Source of the DNA: Podochytrium sp. JEL0797
Lineage: Eukaryota > Chytridiomycota > Chytridiomycetes > Chytridiales > Chytriomycetaceae
Direction of reading: 5' to 3'
Length of the DNA: 29,424 nucleotides
Assembly (NCBI GenBank): GCA_027596195.1
Contig: JADGJG010000232.1
Coordinates: 1 to 29,424, forward strand
Each line of letters starts with the position of its first letter. Positions within the stretch are counted from its first letter, which is position 1. Under the pieces are notes generated by a model, which was not told the DNA's origin, searched no databases, and saw nothing but the letters and a program-made list of their open reading frames with translations. Below, in pieces: positions 18,399 through 27,984 of the stretch. Both the position numbers and the translations under genes were made by a program.

Positions 18399-20438
18399 AT
18401 GAAGTCAGAAGATGTATCAAAACCGGAAACATCCGTTCTTGAGATTGGAACATCAGCAGAAACCTTGGTCTCGAATCACCCAACGCGATCATCTCACCGG
18501 TCCAAGCGCATCTCACTCAAAAGATTCACACACTCTCCTCTTTCCTCCACCTGTCCCTTCTCGTTCCTGTCTGTCGAATTGAAGGAACAGATTTTCATTC
18601 TCGCTTCCAACGGCAACCTCGCATTTGCAAATCGCGAATTTTACCAAATCTCCAATTCGAATTTGATCCGCGCGTTATGGCTGATTGAGCGATACGGTGT
18701 TGAAAACGTGATGGCTCGGTGCTGGAGATGGCGGTTTTTGCGAAAGATGCCGATATCGAGTCCACCCGTGATTGAGAATTCGGCCAAGCGAGCCACGGGT
18801 TGGAAAATTGTGGGAACAACGCAAGTGCGTCGAAAGAAGCCCTGTGAATGTCAAAAGGTGGCTGCGTTGGCTGACGGAATGGATCAAAACGTGACCGAGA
18901 GTTTCGTTTCCAAGGTCAGACGTCGAATTTCGTATCGAATGTGGAAGAATACGTCTGATCGTGACAAGGCTATTATTCGACGAGACGGGGAAGACCCCGT
19001 GGGTTCGGAAACGGAGCTCATTGAGTCGGCGTGTCCGATTGAACAGAATCAAATTATGCTGGCGCTTCAGCTCTTGGAGCTAAAAGCAAACGTCAGGGCG
19101 GGACGCGAAATGGCTCTTCGTGTCGCGACTCGATGGGGGCATTTGAATTTGGCGTCTTTGTTGCTCCAGAAGGGGTCGGATCCCAACACACCCGTGTATT
19201 TCAAGAGGAATATCGTTTCAGTTTGGAAAAATGCGGGAAAGATTGGAGGAGGTGTTTCTTATGATTTGCAAATCTTACCCGAGGTTTGTCGAATGGGTTA
19301 ATGTGCGTGCGACTGACGGTTTTCAAATTCCAGCAACCCGCTCTTTCCGTGGCCGAGTTCCAAAACCAAGTTCTCGCAGATGCAGGCTTACTGCCCCAAC
19401 CCGCAACAGCTCAACCAGGGGCTCCGTTTCCAATCTTTTCGGAAGAAGCGCGTGCGGCATTACTTTCCAGTAAAAACCACTTTCAAGTGCCGTTGCTTCT
19501 CCAGGCAGTCCAGGCCAATCATCTCAAAATTGCCCGGCTTCTTCTTGAAAGAAATCAGGAACGTCAGGCAATCAAAGTCTCGCAGCGGAATATCCGATCG
19601 GCTCTCCGAGAAGCGTTTGACTTGCAACACTTGGAAATGTGCAAGCAGTTGATTGAAGAAGGAAGGGTGAGGCCGTCCACCAGTATTCTACAGTCGTTGG
19701 TATCGCGGGCAGGGCTTTGGAGGCTCTTGTTTGGAATGCGAAACAAGCTGTCTCCAGCCATTTGTCTTGCTGTTGAGAAACTCTCGGAGGAGGATTTTGA
19801 TATGCTGGGGCCTAATCTGATTCGATCAGCTGCAGAAATCGGATCAGTTGACTTTTGTAAGTCCCTCGGATTGTATTCTTTCGCCTCTGATTATAGTTTT
19901 AGTGAAAGCCTGTGTCGCACGAGGCGGGGACGTAAACACATGGAATGGGCATGCACTCCACGCGTCCGTTTACAACGGCAACCTCGAAGTCACAGAGTAT
20001 TTGCTGAAACCAGAAGTGAATGCCACCACCGAGCACTTTGGGTCGCGTCAGCGATCCTTCTGCATCAGTCTGATGGTAGTCGAGGGCTTCGCAATGGGGA
20101 TGTTTGTTCTTTTGTTGATCCTGTGGGGAATGTCGCTCGTGCTGTTTATAGAGCAAAAATCGGTTGGAGGAGCTCAGAATGTGACGAATTCAGCATCCTT
20201 TCCAAGTGGCGCGCAGGCGCATTCTTTCGCCTCATCACAAGACATCACTCTTGGAGAGATGAGTGGGATGGCAGTTCCATCTGCTGTCGCGCTCCTTGTG
20301 ATGTATCGCTTGGTTCCTTTGCACAAGATGTGCATTGGCTACTCACGAGTGTGTGTTGAGGACAGGCGGAGGAGAAGAGAGTTGCTCCAACAGAGAGAGG
20401 AGGACCACAGACGCGAACGAATGGAGTCGCAGCAATGA
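18399..20438 (+). CDS. Ankyrin-repeat protein with C-terminal transmembrane segments
   Basis: Exons are 18399-19283, 19334-19856 and 19903-20438, giving 647 aa. Residues about 50-110 have the F-box-like/leader pattern common in ankyrin proteins of early-diverging fungi (FSFLSVELKEQIFILASNGN, ANREFYQISNSNLIRALW). Ankyrin-type helices follow: ALRVATRWGHLNLASLLLQK, VPLLLQAVQANHLKIARLLL, LREAFDLQHLEMCKQLIEEG, IRSAAEIGSVDFLKACVARG and ALHASVYNGNLEVTEYLL. The C-terminus has hydrophobic segments (MFVLLLILWGMSLVLFI; AVPSAVALLVMYRLV) and ends in a charged Arg/Glu helix (RRRRELLQQREEDHRRER). It is probably membrane-tethered with cytosolic ankyrin repeats; binding partners are unknown. The first donor is GTTTGT. 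AATAAA begins 3 nt after the stop. Confidence 0.78.
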
Positions 20439-20440
20439 CA

Positions 20441-20459
20441 AATAAATGAGGAATTTATT
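20441..20459. terminator. Shared palindromic poly(A) signal between convergent genes
   Basis: AATAAA at 20441-20446 serves the plus-strand ankyrin gene. TTTATT at 20454-20459 reads AATAAA on the minus strand for the dehydratase gene. Together they form an inverted repeat (AAATAAAT-GAGGA-ATTTATTT type) in a 62-bp gap between stop codons. Confidence 0.55.
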
Positions 20460-20500
20460 TCGTATCAGGTTTTCGGGCAAGAATTCGCGATGTCACCAGT

Positions 20501-21384
20501 TCATTCAGACTTTTTCGAGCCCCCTTCCTTCGCCTCCTTGGCTTCCAAAATCCCGCTTTTGATAAACTTGGCCCTTTGCTTCTGCATGTGGGTGTACATC
20601 ACGTAGAAACCAACCGGCCACACCCAGAGGCATCCTTGGAAGAACAGAGTGAGATATTTTTGATCGGGGTTCTCCTTCGCAATTGCAAGTGCATTCTGGA
20701 TCAATACGTATTCCGAATACGCGCCAAGTGGGTACAAGACATAAAAGAAATGGTATCTGCAAGTTTGAGAAGGAATCTGTGAGTCGAAATCACCGATACG
20801 TGGTGAAAAAGAAAATAATACCGGCAAAAAGTCAAAAACCAGAAATAATCGTTGTCGGATCCCATCAGATTCAAAGTATAGTATCCGTAACGAATAATCT
20901 CAGTCAATGCCCACGCAAAGGCCATTGAAGAATACCACACACTCGAGTTGCCCTCCTTGAACAAATTCGCCACCAGCCACACCATCGTGAGGCGAGAAGA
21001 TATTTGCATAACAGTGGTCATAACAGGCGATTTCACAAGCTTGAAGAGCGAGTGCAAGATCTGTTTCGAAATTCAGCTTCCAATTGGAAAAAGCGATCAC
21101 GCAGGGGTGCAACGCACCTCCAGCAGCGCAAACGTCTGAACAATCAACAGATAGTCGCCAATCTCTGCATACGTGGATTGGTAGTTGAGGGTGGCGGCAT
21201 TCGCAACGACACGAACTGCAACGTAGGCCCAGGCCGCGCAAGACAGGGCGTTGTAGCCCAACAAGTAGTTCTGGACAGGTCCCGCTGAGATTGAAAGATC
21301 AGCTGGTTGCGCATTGAGATCAAGGCGAATGCAGGTCCTCTCACCGGCTTTGGCGGCCGGTTTCGGCGTCGATGTCTTGGCCAT
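20501..21384 (-). CDS. PHS1: Very-long-chain (3R)-3-hydroxyacyl-CoA dehydratase (HACD/Phs1/PTPLA family)
   Basis: Third enzyme of the ER fatty-acid elongation cycle: dehydrates 3-hydroxyacyl-CoA to trans-2-enoyl-CoA for very-long-chain fatty acids and sphingolipids. Exons on the minus strand are 21384-21118, 21060-20822 and 20756-20501, giving 253 aa, close to the 215-260 usual for the family. Membrane segments include YLLGYNALSCAAWAYVAVRV, DYLLIVQTFALLEILHSLF, FAWALTEIIRYGYYTL and YLTLFFQGCLWVWPVGFYVM. Family signatures are HSLFKLVKSPVMTTVMQISS, WALTEIIRYGYY and YHFFYVLYPLGAYSE. The catalytic Tyr and Glu are at about Y177 and E184, seven apart as in yeast Phs1. The protein ends KKSE, a KKXX ER-retrieval signal. 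It is head-to-head with the glycosyltransferase gene (296 bp between starts). Confidence 0.94.
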
Positions 21385-21680
21385 TTTCGGAAAAATTCTG
21401 TGCAAATTCCAAAAACGTTGTAAATTTTAAAAAGGATTAGAGGGATTATAAATGAAGGGGAGAACATTTCTTCCTTTTTTCGGACTTTCAATTGCGGCAT
21501 CACAACAAACAAAAAGTGACAATTTTTTCGCCATCTGTGGGGGGTTGCATTCGCTTTTTTTTCTCACCGAATTGACTTGCGAACTCCAGGTGTGTGGACC
21601 GTGTGCGGCTGCTGTTTTGGCGATCTCCTTAATACTGACACACCATTTTTGCGCGCGTCCTCCGTTCATCCCAGCCGAAA
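21385..21680. promoter_or_regulatory. Divergent promoter region, dehydratase/glycosyltransferase
   Basis: A gap of 296 bp between two opposite start codons. A/T tracts occur near the dehydratase start (TTTTAAAAAGGATTAGAGG region) and T-runs at about 21472-21482 and 21555-21563. No further gene is seen. Confidence 0.45.
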
Positions 21681-22812
21681 ATGTCTGCCCTCCAAACAAA
21701 ACTTCAAAGTTATTCATTTCCGTCGCTCAAGAGAAGCAGCCTCATTGTTGTCGTTCCGTGTCTACTATCGGCGTTCCTTTTGATTATTTACATGAATGAG
21801 CTGTACACGCTCACGCCCGGTGCGCAGCAACACGGCCGTCTAACAAACTCCTTCTTCGATGTTTCGAACGGGGAGAAAGTAGCCTGCTTTCCACCTGCAT
21901 CCCCTCACAACTCTACGGCCCCTTTCGAGAGCCAGATCAAACGCGTGTCCGATGGGGCCCACCACCGCCTTGTCCAAATTAAACCAACTGTCAAGGGATG
22001 CCCACAGCCCAAACCGGCCCTCATTGGCATTCTTACAACGGCCAAACACGAAGTCAACACGATTCGCCGTCAAATCGCGCGTTTCAAAATGGATGAGATG
22101 AACGAAGCGCTCTCTCCCTGCGACGAGATTGATTATGTGTTTGTGTTTGAGAACGGAACTTCCAACAACCACGTCGGATGAGCAAAAGTACATGGAGTTG
22201 GAAATGATTTTGTATGGGGAGCAAACGCTTGCTGTTTCTGGTGACGCAGACTCTCAGAGTCAAAAATCGGACGGAAAACCCGGAGTTGGTGGAATGTTGA
22301 AATGGCTAAATGTGGCTAGAGAGATGTCATTCATGCCTCATCCTGTTGTTCCGGGAGAGTGGTGTCCACGATACCAATACATTGGAAAATCCCAGGATGA
22401 TGCTGTCATTCATTTGGGGCGATTGAGCAAGATGCTGCGACGCGTTCCGATAGTGCAAGGAGTCGTCAATTGGATTGGAAGAATGGAAGGAACCAGAATG
22501 TCTGAGCTCAGCTATTTTGTGTCTTGGGAAATGGTGGAATGGATCGCGAAGCACTCAGAAGTCGCGAACGGTGGCGCGGCGCAGAAGGGTGAAACAGCAA
22601 TCACAGATTTGATCAAGCAAGCCGATGTGAAAACGAAAAAGGTTGGAATCACTCTCTCTGAGTTCCATGACCACCCTGAAGTGGAAGCCGTGGAAAATCA
22701 AGTTCATTATGGGCAGGATGTCACAGAGTCGACGATTATTGTACATCAGTGTGAGACGAGAAAGCAGTTTAGTCAATGCATGATCGGCGTGCTTGGTCTG
22801 TCAACTGAGTGA
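21681..22812 (+). CDS. Type II membrane glycosyltransferase, GT31-like, with a frame break near 22170
   Basis: Residues 19-38 form a membrane anchor after a short cytosolic end (LIVVVPCLLSAFLLIIYM), typical of Golgi type II enzymes. The lumenal part shows a galactosyltransferase (GT31) layout: IGILTTAKHEVNTIRRQIAR, DYVFVFENGT, LEMILYGE, WLNVAREM, CPRYQYIGKSQDDAVIHLGRL (a K..DD metal/sugar-nucleotide motif), LSYFVSWEMVEWIAKHS, and FHDHP near the end. The first frame stops at 22179-22181, while homology continues to 22812 in another frame. Either a one-base indel lies between about 22160 and 22181, or a 52-nt intron 22137-22188 with weak sites (GTGTTT...AAAAG) is removed, which joins in frame but deletes VFVFENGT. 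The usual DxD appears as QDD. Substrate unknown; family assignment moderate. Confidence 0.6.
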
Positions 22813-22864
22813 AGTTCGAAAAAAAACGCGTCTATATTTCTTTATTTTTCTGAACAAACCAAAA

Positions 22865-25157
22865 CTACATTTTTCCAACTCCCTGGTTCATCAACGATGA
22901 AGGACTGGACATTGTTTTGCACCCGTCCGCATTGAACGCATCAATCTTCATCATGACTTTCTTGTAACTGTTCTCGTACTTTTCGCACGACATGCCCATT
23001 TGTTCAATGTATTCGCAGCCCAAGTGGACCGGATACGCAAGATAGCACGGGTCGTCTCCGACTTTGACGTCTTTTGGCGCCTCCGGGTTTTCAACATACT
23101 CGATCGGTTTGATCTCGGGGAAGAAGTTTTTGGGCTTTCCGGACGCGTCAACGGCAGTGACCATGTGGGGGTAAACAGCTGCGACTTGGAGCTCAGCAGG
23201 GACGGCAATGGTCATGTTGGTGAAGGAGAACGCGATCACGGTGCTGTTGTGTTCAATGTCGGCGAGTTGCTGGAATGTTTTGGGTGGCGGAGTGGGTAGT
23301 GCTGGATGCGTGGAGACGGTTTCGTTGGCGTGGGTAGAAGTTGATGTAGTTGCGTTCATAGACTCGGTGACAGTCAAGGTCGTCGCGTTCGCGGTTTCTG
23401 TGACAGCAAGAGTTTCGTTCACGGTTTTGGTGGCAACCAAACCTGCGTCCACAATTTCGGTGGCAGCCAAAGACGGGTTCACGGTTTCGGTGGCAGCCAG
23501 AGTCGCGTTCGTGGTTTCAACGGCAGCCCCCTCCTCCTCACTAATGAGCTCGGTCGAGTTCGTCGAGCCATCCACAACTCCATCATCGCGTCCAAATACC
23601 ACGAATTTCTTCTCATTGATCTCTGGAGAGGACCCCGCTGGCTTGAACGAGATCACATTCTTTCTCACGAGCCCGGCCAATGCCTTCACCATCCACTTGT
23701 CGTCGACAATATCGGCACTATCAACACCTCCCACTGAAGTCGCCGTTGCAGCCGCCGATGCAACTGCTGTTCCAACTTGAGATACAGTTGCCGTAGTCGC
23801 TACAGGTACAGGATCCTCGTCGGGAACGAAATTGGGGCAGGTAACCGAAGGTGGAGACAAATCTCCACTGGACCGAGAATACGTGTAGCAAAGCGTGTCT
23901 CCTTCAGTGTCCAACAGCTGAGCGACTGCAAAAAATGAAGGCAATAAGCAAGTGTTTTGAAAAAAGTGGGATTCGTGTTTTTACCGGTGAAGGGCCAGCT
24001 GTTGACACGCAACCGCTTCGCCGCGTTCAAGGTTCCGTCACCCATGGGGTCGTCCACTCCCTTCAATCTGCCCTCATAATCCTGCTTAAAGGACGGACAA
24101 ATATTCTGCCAACGCCACCAGTACTGCAAAAAAAAGTTAGCGGCTTGGTTCACGACAACAGAGGTCCCGAAATACCTTATCCACAAATCCGTGATGCATG
24201 AAAAATAATGGGTCGTTGGGAGAGACCGCCGCGTTCCCTTTGTGGTATCGAGAAGGGTCAGATCTCCAAAAAAATCAACCGCGACTCACCCATATCCCCT
24301 GCATTCCCACCCAACGTCCCGTGCCCCGCAGCGTGATAATTACTCTCATCCAAGTTGTGCCCTGTAAAGTCGCTATAGCTTGTGGGCGACAAGGAACGCG
24401 AAATCACGGTCGCGTCAGTCAACGCATCCCTCCCTGCGTTTCGGCGCAAACACGTTTGATCGGAACCCGTGCTGAATCGGCGATAGCCTTCGGGGTCCGC
24501 TGCGACAGAGTATCTACCCTTTGCGAATACACCGGCAAGGACGCAGTTGGAATTGGTGGGGTCTCTGTTGCCGTTGTTGATGGGACCGAGATTTTGGTCC
24601 GAAAACAGATCCGATGTCCACCAATTCTGTTGATATTTGTGTAAGCCAGGGCGCATGCGGAGGCACGAAATCCAAAATCGCACCTGAGACATTGCAGACC
24701 AATCGAAATATGGAACTCCCATGTTCGAAGGCCAGAGACCGGTCGAGATGATCGCGTTCTCGTATTGCCACATCATGGCGCGGTGGTAAGGATAAAATTG
24801 AGCATTTCCGTGTGTCCAGTAGGCAGCAGAAGAGTGCCTGAATGGTTCTTAGTGGCTGCGAGTGAAGGGATGAGGGAGTTTTCTCACGTTTGAACGAAAT
24901 CATGCCAGCCCATGATAGCTGGGTTAGCATACTGACCACTTGCAGGTCTAGCAGCCAGAGCCTGGATCGCTTTCATGTCTGTTGAAGGAAGTTTTCGTTT
25001 GATTAAACAATGATGACAAGGGTTTCGGCTTACAATTGGCCTTTTGGCTTTCCGAAAGCTGATGCCATTCCATTCGCACACGCGGGTTCGTGCAGGCTGC
25101 ATCGACAATCTGCAGAGCAGAGGCCAAGAGGAGGACGAGAGTGGTCGCCAACTTCAT
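22865..25157 (-). CDS. Secreted tyrosinase (type-3 copper) with Thr/Asn-rich repeat stalk
   Basis: Oxidises phenols to quinones, as in melanin formation; family knowledge. Exons on the minus strand are 25157-25034, 24978-24888, 24837-24684, 24626-24290, 24237-24176, 24123-23985 and 23925-22865, giving 655 aa. Residues 1-20 form a signal peptide (MKLATTLVLLLASALQIVDA). The CuA site has H73, H81 and H90 in THSSAAYWTHG and FYPYHR. The CuB site has H221 and H225 in NYHAAGHGTLGG plus DPLFFMHHGFVDK (H250/H251). Helices MEWHQLSESQKANYMKAI and GVPYFDWSAMSQ also fit. After about residue 300 comes a long extension with six 10-11-residue repeats (ATETVN type) rich in N-glycosylation sequons, then a Cys-containing C-terminal part (DPCYLAYPVHLGCEYI, MSCEKY). 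No clear GPI signal or membrane anchor. TTTATT at 22841-22846 is its AATAAA; convergent with the glycosyltransferase, 52 bp between stops. Confidence 0.9.
23354..23528 (-). repeat. 30-bp minisatellite in tyrosinase stalk
   Basis: Units begin on the plus strand at 23354 (33 bp), 23387, 23417, 23447, 23477 and 23507 and share GTTCxCGGTTTxGGTGGCAxCC. On the coding strand each encodes about ten residues of the form ATxTVNxxLA. The frame is preserved because the unit is a multiple of three. Confidence 0.88.
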
Positions 25158-25529
25158 GATTTTGTGATTAAATTCTGTGTTCGCGTGAAATCAAATTTTT
25201 GATCCCGCGAGAGGATCAAAGCACTGTTCAAATTGGCAAATTTCGAACTCTGATTGATCTAAAGCCAAAAAGGTGCATGAGGAAGCTACTGAATAGAAAA
25301 CGAAAAGAGATGAAAATCGTTCCGGCAAGAAGAAGAATGTGCGTGTCAATGAATAGGACCAGAGAGCAGACGAGAGGTAACGAAGAAGAAAAATAAAAAT
25401 TTTCATTATTGTTGTCAATAAACTTAAAACTTTGCACAACTAATGCAAAGCGCAAACTAATCCAACTAGATCCAAAAAATTCAAAAATCAAAACTAATCA
25501 AAGGAGAGGCAGAGGAGGGCAAGAAAAAG
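25158..25529. other. Tyrosinase upstream region, no gene seen
   Basis: An A-rich plus strand with short open frames lacking any family motif. It presumably includes the tyrosinase promoter next to 25157. Confidence 0.5.
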
Positions 25530-25601
25530 CTCCCAGACGGGGAATTGAACCCCGGTCGCCGCCGTGAGAGGGCGGAATCTTAGCCACTAGACGATCTAGG
25601 A
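25530..25601 (-). tRNA. tRNA-Glu (CTC)
   Basis: On the minus strand the acceptor TCCTAGA pairs with TCTGGGA (one G-T wobble), with a D arm containing TAGTGGCTA. The anticodon stem is CCGCC/GGCGG around loop CTCTCAC (anticodon CTC), and the T arm is CGGGGTTCAATTCCCCG. It is 72 nt including the discriminator, with no intron. A Pol III T5 terminator follows at 25528-25524. Confidence 0.95.
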
Positions 25602-26242
25602 TATATTCTATTGATCAAAAAAAAGATTAGAACGGTGTACAAAATCAACACAGCTGAAGTGTGCCTGGTAGCGCCAATCGCAGGATCAAGCGCAGTAGGT
25701 TCACCGGCAGTCGCTCGTGTGGGTAATGGTGGTGGTGCCGCCTTGTGCAGGACGCCTGGTCCCTGCGAGAAGGCCTTGAAATTTTTTTGGAGGCAGAAAG
25801 CGAGAAAGCTAATCCACTTTTCTCTACCACTTTTTGAAAATTGGCCTTCTGAAAAAAAATAGTGACCTTCTACGATTCGCCTAACCAGACGGGGTTTTGA
25901 TCCCCTGTCACGTGCAGGAACCAACCAAAACAAATAGCCAGGAGACAATTTAGGTTTAGTTTTTTATTAGGATCGTTCTTTTTTGTCTCGCTGTCGCCCA
26001 GGCAACAGAAGTGATTGGACTATCCCACTTGAGATATTTCAAAATAAATTGTTTGCAAGGTGTTCAACCTTTTGAATTTGTTGAGACGGCCGGTGAGGCT
26101 TGGGATTTTTTAACGACCGAAAAGGCAGCATCTCAGCGAGGAACGTGCAGGAGATGGTGTAAAAAATCCATAATGATCAAAAGTCAATCGAACAATGTCA
26201 CTCTGCCGCATTCATCAAAAACAATGCCACAATGCAATAGAT
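25602..26242. other. Intergenic between tRNA-Glu and tRNA-Leu
   Basis: Apart from the tRNA T-arm-like fragment at 25886-25907, I see no gene, repeat or RNA. Open frames present here show no motif or convincing splice partners. Confidence 0.45.
25886..25907 (-). other. tRNA T-arm-like fragment
   Basis: CAGACGGGGTTTTGATCCCCTG resembles the 3' part of the nearby tRNA-Glu gene (CAGACGGGGAATTGAACCCCGG at 25534-25555), with the GGGG/CCCC stem kept and the T loop altered. No acceptable anticodon arm or acceptor stem surrounds it, so it is probably a decayed tRNA piece or chance similarity. Confidence 0.3.
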
Positions 26243-26327
26243 TGAGCAGAGTGGGATTCGAACCCACGCCCACGAATGGATCACGGCCTTAACGTGACGA
26301 GCAAGCGCCACGACAGACCCACTGCCC
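26243..26327 (-). tRNA. tRNA-Leu (AAG)
   Basis: An 85-nt class II tRNA on the minus strand. The anticodon stem TCACG/CGTGA encloses loop TTAAGGC (anticodon AAG), followed by an extended variable region and the T arm GTGGGTTCGAATCCCAC. The acceptor GGGCAGT pairs with TCTGCTC except for the innermost T-T. The D arm is divergent, so decay cannot be fully excluded. T5 follows at 26221-26217. Confidence 0.85.
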
Positions 26328-26872
26328 CACGTATCTCAAAAGGCATAGAAAAAGCTTCGGTAAAAATTAGCCGGTTTGCGGAGCTCTACGGCGGCGTCCA
26401 TGGCAAGAGATACAGCATTTACACCAGCGGCAAGAGATGAACGGGTTTGAGGGAAGCAAGGTCTCATGGATGATGGTGGTGATGCTGCAGAGGTTATGGG
26501 GATATTAATGTGCTGTAAATAAAATAGTAGGTAGTTGAAGGAGGGGCGATAATTTTTTTCTCGATACTGAAAGCCAATTTGAAAGCCGATTGGGAAGAGG
26601 CTTAAAAGGAAACAACTTTGAACAAAGCTTCCTTAAACATCTTAAAGGATGCATGTAATACACACACCAGCACAGTAGGAGTGCACGTGTGAGGAAAGGA
26701 GGAGGAAAAGGGGGAGGCAAATCAAAAATAGTGAAACATAAAATTGAATAGCGGGGCATAAAGCGAATACTTGCACCTGTGGGTTTGGCGGTGGCTGGTG
26801 AATTTGAGTCGAAAAAGTTAAGTTGTTAGAGCCAGAATGATAAAAATTGATAAAGAGATTGGAAAAATGTAA
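26328..26872. other. Intergenic between tRNA-Leu and tRNA-Ala
   Basis: No convincing gene. A 43-codon minus-strand frame at 26467-26336 reads like coding sequence in composition but has no recognisable domain. The remainder is purine-rich and low in information. Confidence 0.4.
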
Positions 26873-26944
26873 TGGAGGATGTGGGGTTTGAACCCACGGC
26901 CTTCTGGATGCAAACCAGACGCTCTACCACTGAGCTAAACCCCC
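26873..26944 (-). tRNA. tRNA-Ala (TGC)
   Basis: A 72-nt tRNA on the minus strand. The acceptor GGGGGTT/ATCCTCC carries the G3-U70 wobble that marks alanine tRNAs. The D arm is AGCTCAGTGGTAGAGC, the anticodon stem TCTGG/CCAGA with loop TTTGCAT (anticodon TGC), and the T arm GTGGGTTCAAACCCCAC. The one inner T-T mismatch in the acceptor is minor. T5 lies downstream at 26867-26863. Confidence 0.94.
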
Positions 26945-27161
26945 ATGTTTGTAAATTCAAAAAATTTTCTTCAGAGTTTTGTCGATTTGGGAATTTGGCG
27001 AATTCGCGATCCTCATGCGAAGGGGGTTGTCGGAATGCGGAAGCGAACGTGTTTTTCCAACAAATGACTAGAAGTAGGTTGCAGTTTGCGATATGTTATA
27101 TTCGAATACGTTGCTTAAACAGCTTGGAGCTATGTTGAAGTCTTTGATGAAGGCTTAGGAG

Positions 27162-27480
27162 CTATTGGGTTGGGTTGTGAACATCGGCGAGGTAGTATGT
27201 GCCGACTTTGAAGGAGGATTCGATGCATTTGTCGGTGAATGTTAGACTGGCAGGAATTCAGTTGTGTTGAGGATGCGGAGTAGAGAAAGTGTAGGTGATG
27301 TCTGCCAGCGCCGCCTATGCAGAAAGAGAAGTAGAAAGCGCAGGGGCGCTTCAGCCTCGAAGTACGTGAGATTCGTTCCAATCACTTCGTAATACGTGTT
27401 TTAGGGGCGCGTTGGGTGTCACGTCGACACTGAACATGTCCCATGCTAAACGCGACCACCACGCGTAAATGCTTTGACCT
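27162..27480 (-). pseudogene. Possible decayed or unresolved gene fragment
   Basis: On the minus strand, protein-like stretches follow each other in changing frames: IYAWWSRLAWDMFSVDVTPN, then TYYEVIGTNLTYFEAEAPLR, then ADITYTFSTPHPQHN and a stop, then in that same frame SLTFTDKCIESSFKVGTY and YLADVHNPTQ to a stop at 27162. The switches are a few bases apart, too short for introns, so frameshift mutations are more likely than splicing. I do not recognise the family. The look is that of a secreted or lumenal beta-rich protein. Confidence 0.35.
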
Positions 27481-27984
27481 CTCCCCGCTTTTTAGCCTAC
27501 CGTAGAAAGTAGTGTTGGTGGGCCCTTTGTTTGACGGTGGCGATTACAATGTGACGATTCTGAAAGATTCCTGACGCGTCGGCGATGAGCGAGCAGGGGA
27601 TATTTTAAGAGCAGTTGTGGTGTAGATCAAGTTACTTGTGAACTTGCCATTAATTTTAAGGAAGGAAGGTTTTTTCTGTGACGGATTGATAAAGGATTGA
27701 GGGGATCGACTTGTTTCTATCCGTTTGGGAAGGGATCGACAGACGAAGGCCAGATGGCGTTTAATGGGGATTTGAAAACTCGGAAAGAGTTGGAAACCGC
27801 GCGAATTATCTCCAAACGGCAAACTTATAGTACCGATAGTAGCAGTTTATTGTGTGCCAATAAATACTCAAATGAAGGGAAAGGGGTGGGGGTGGGCACG
27901 CCCGTGGCCAAACACGGATCTCTCTCCAATTTTTGTCCGAACATTTTCTTGCCCCAAGCAAGCGGCCACACAACACTTCCACCA
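27481..27984. other. Upstream region of coiled-coil gene, no gene seen
   Basis: About 500 bases without a supported gene or repeat. The frame that runs in from 27697 lacks motifs and the chosen start at 27985 lies in it. Presumed promoter. Confidence 0.4.

Noticed and set aside
24198..24644. 148-codon plus-strand frame inside the tyrosinase gene
   Set aside because: Antisense to exons carrying the CuB ligands; no motif of its own.
26336..26467. 43-codon minus-strand frame with coding-like composition (SLAAGVNAVSLAMDAAVELR)
   Set aside because: No domain, no convincing splice partners, and it lies between two tRNA genes; kept only as a note.
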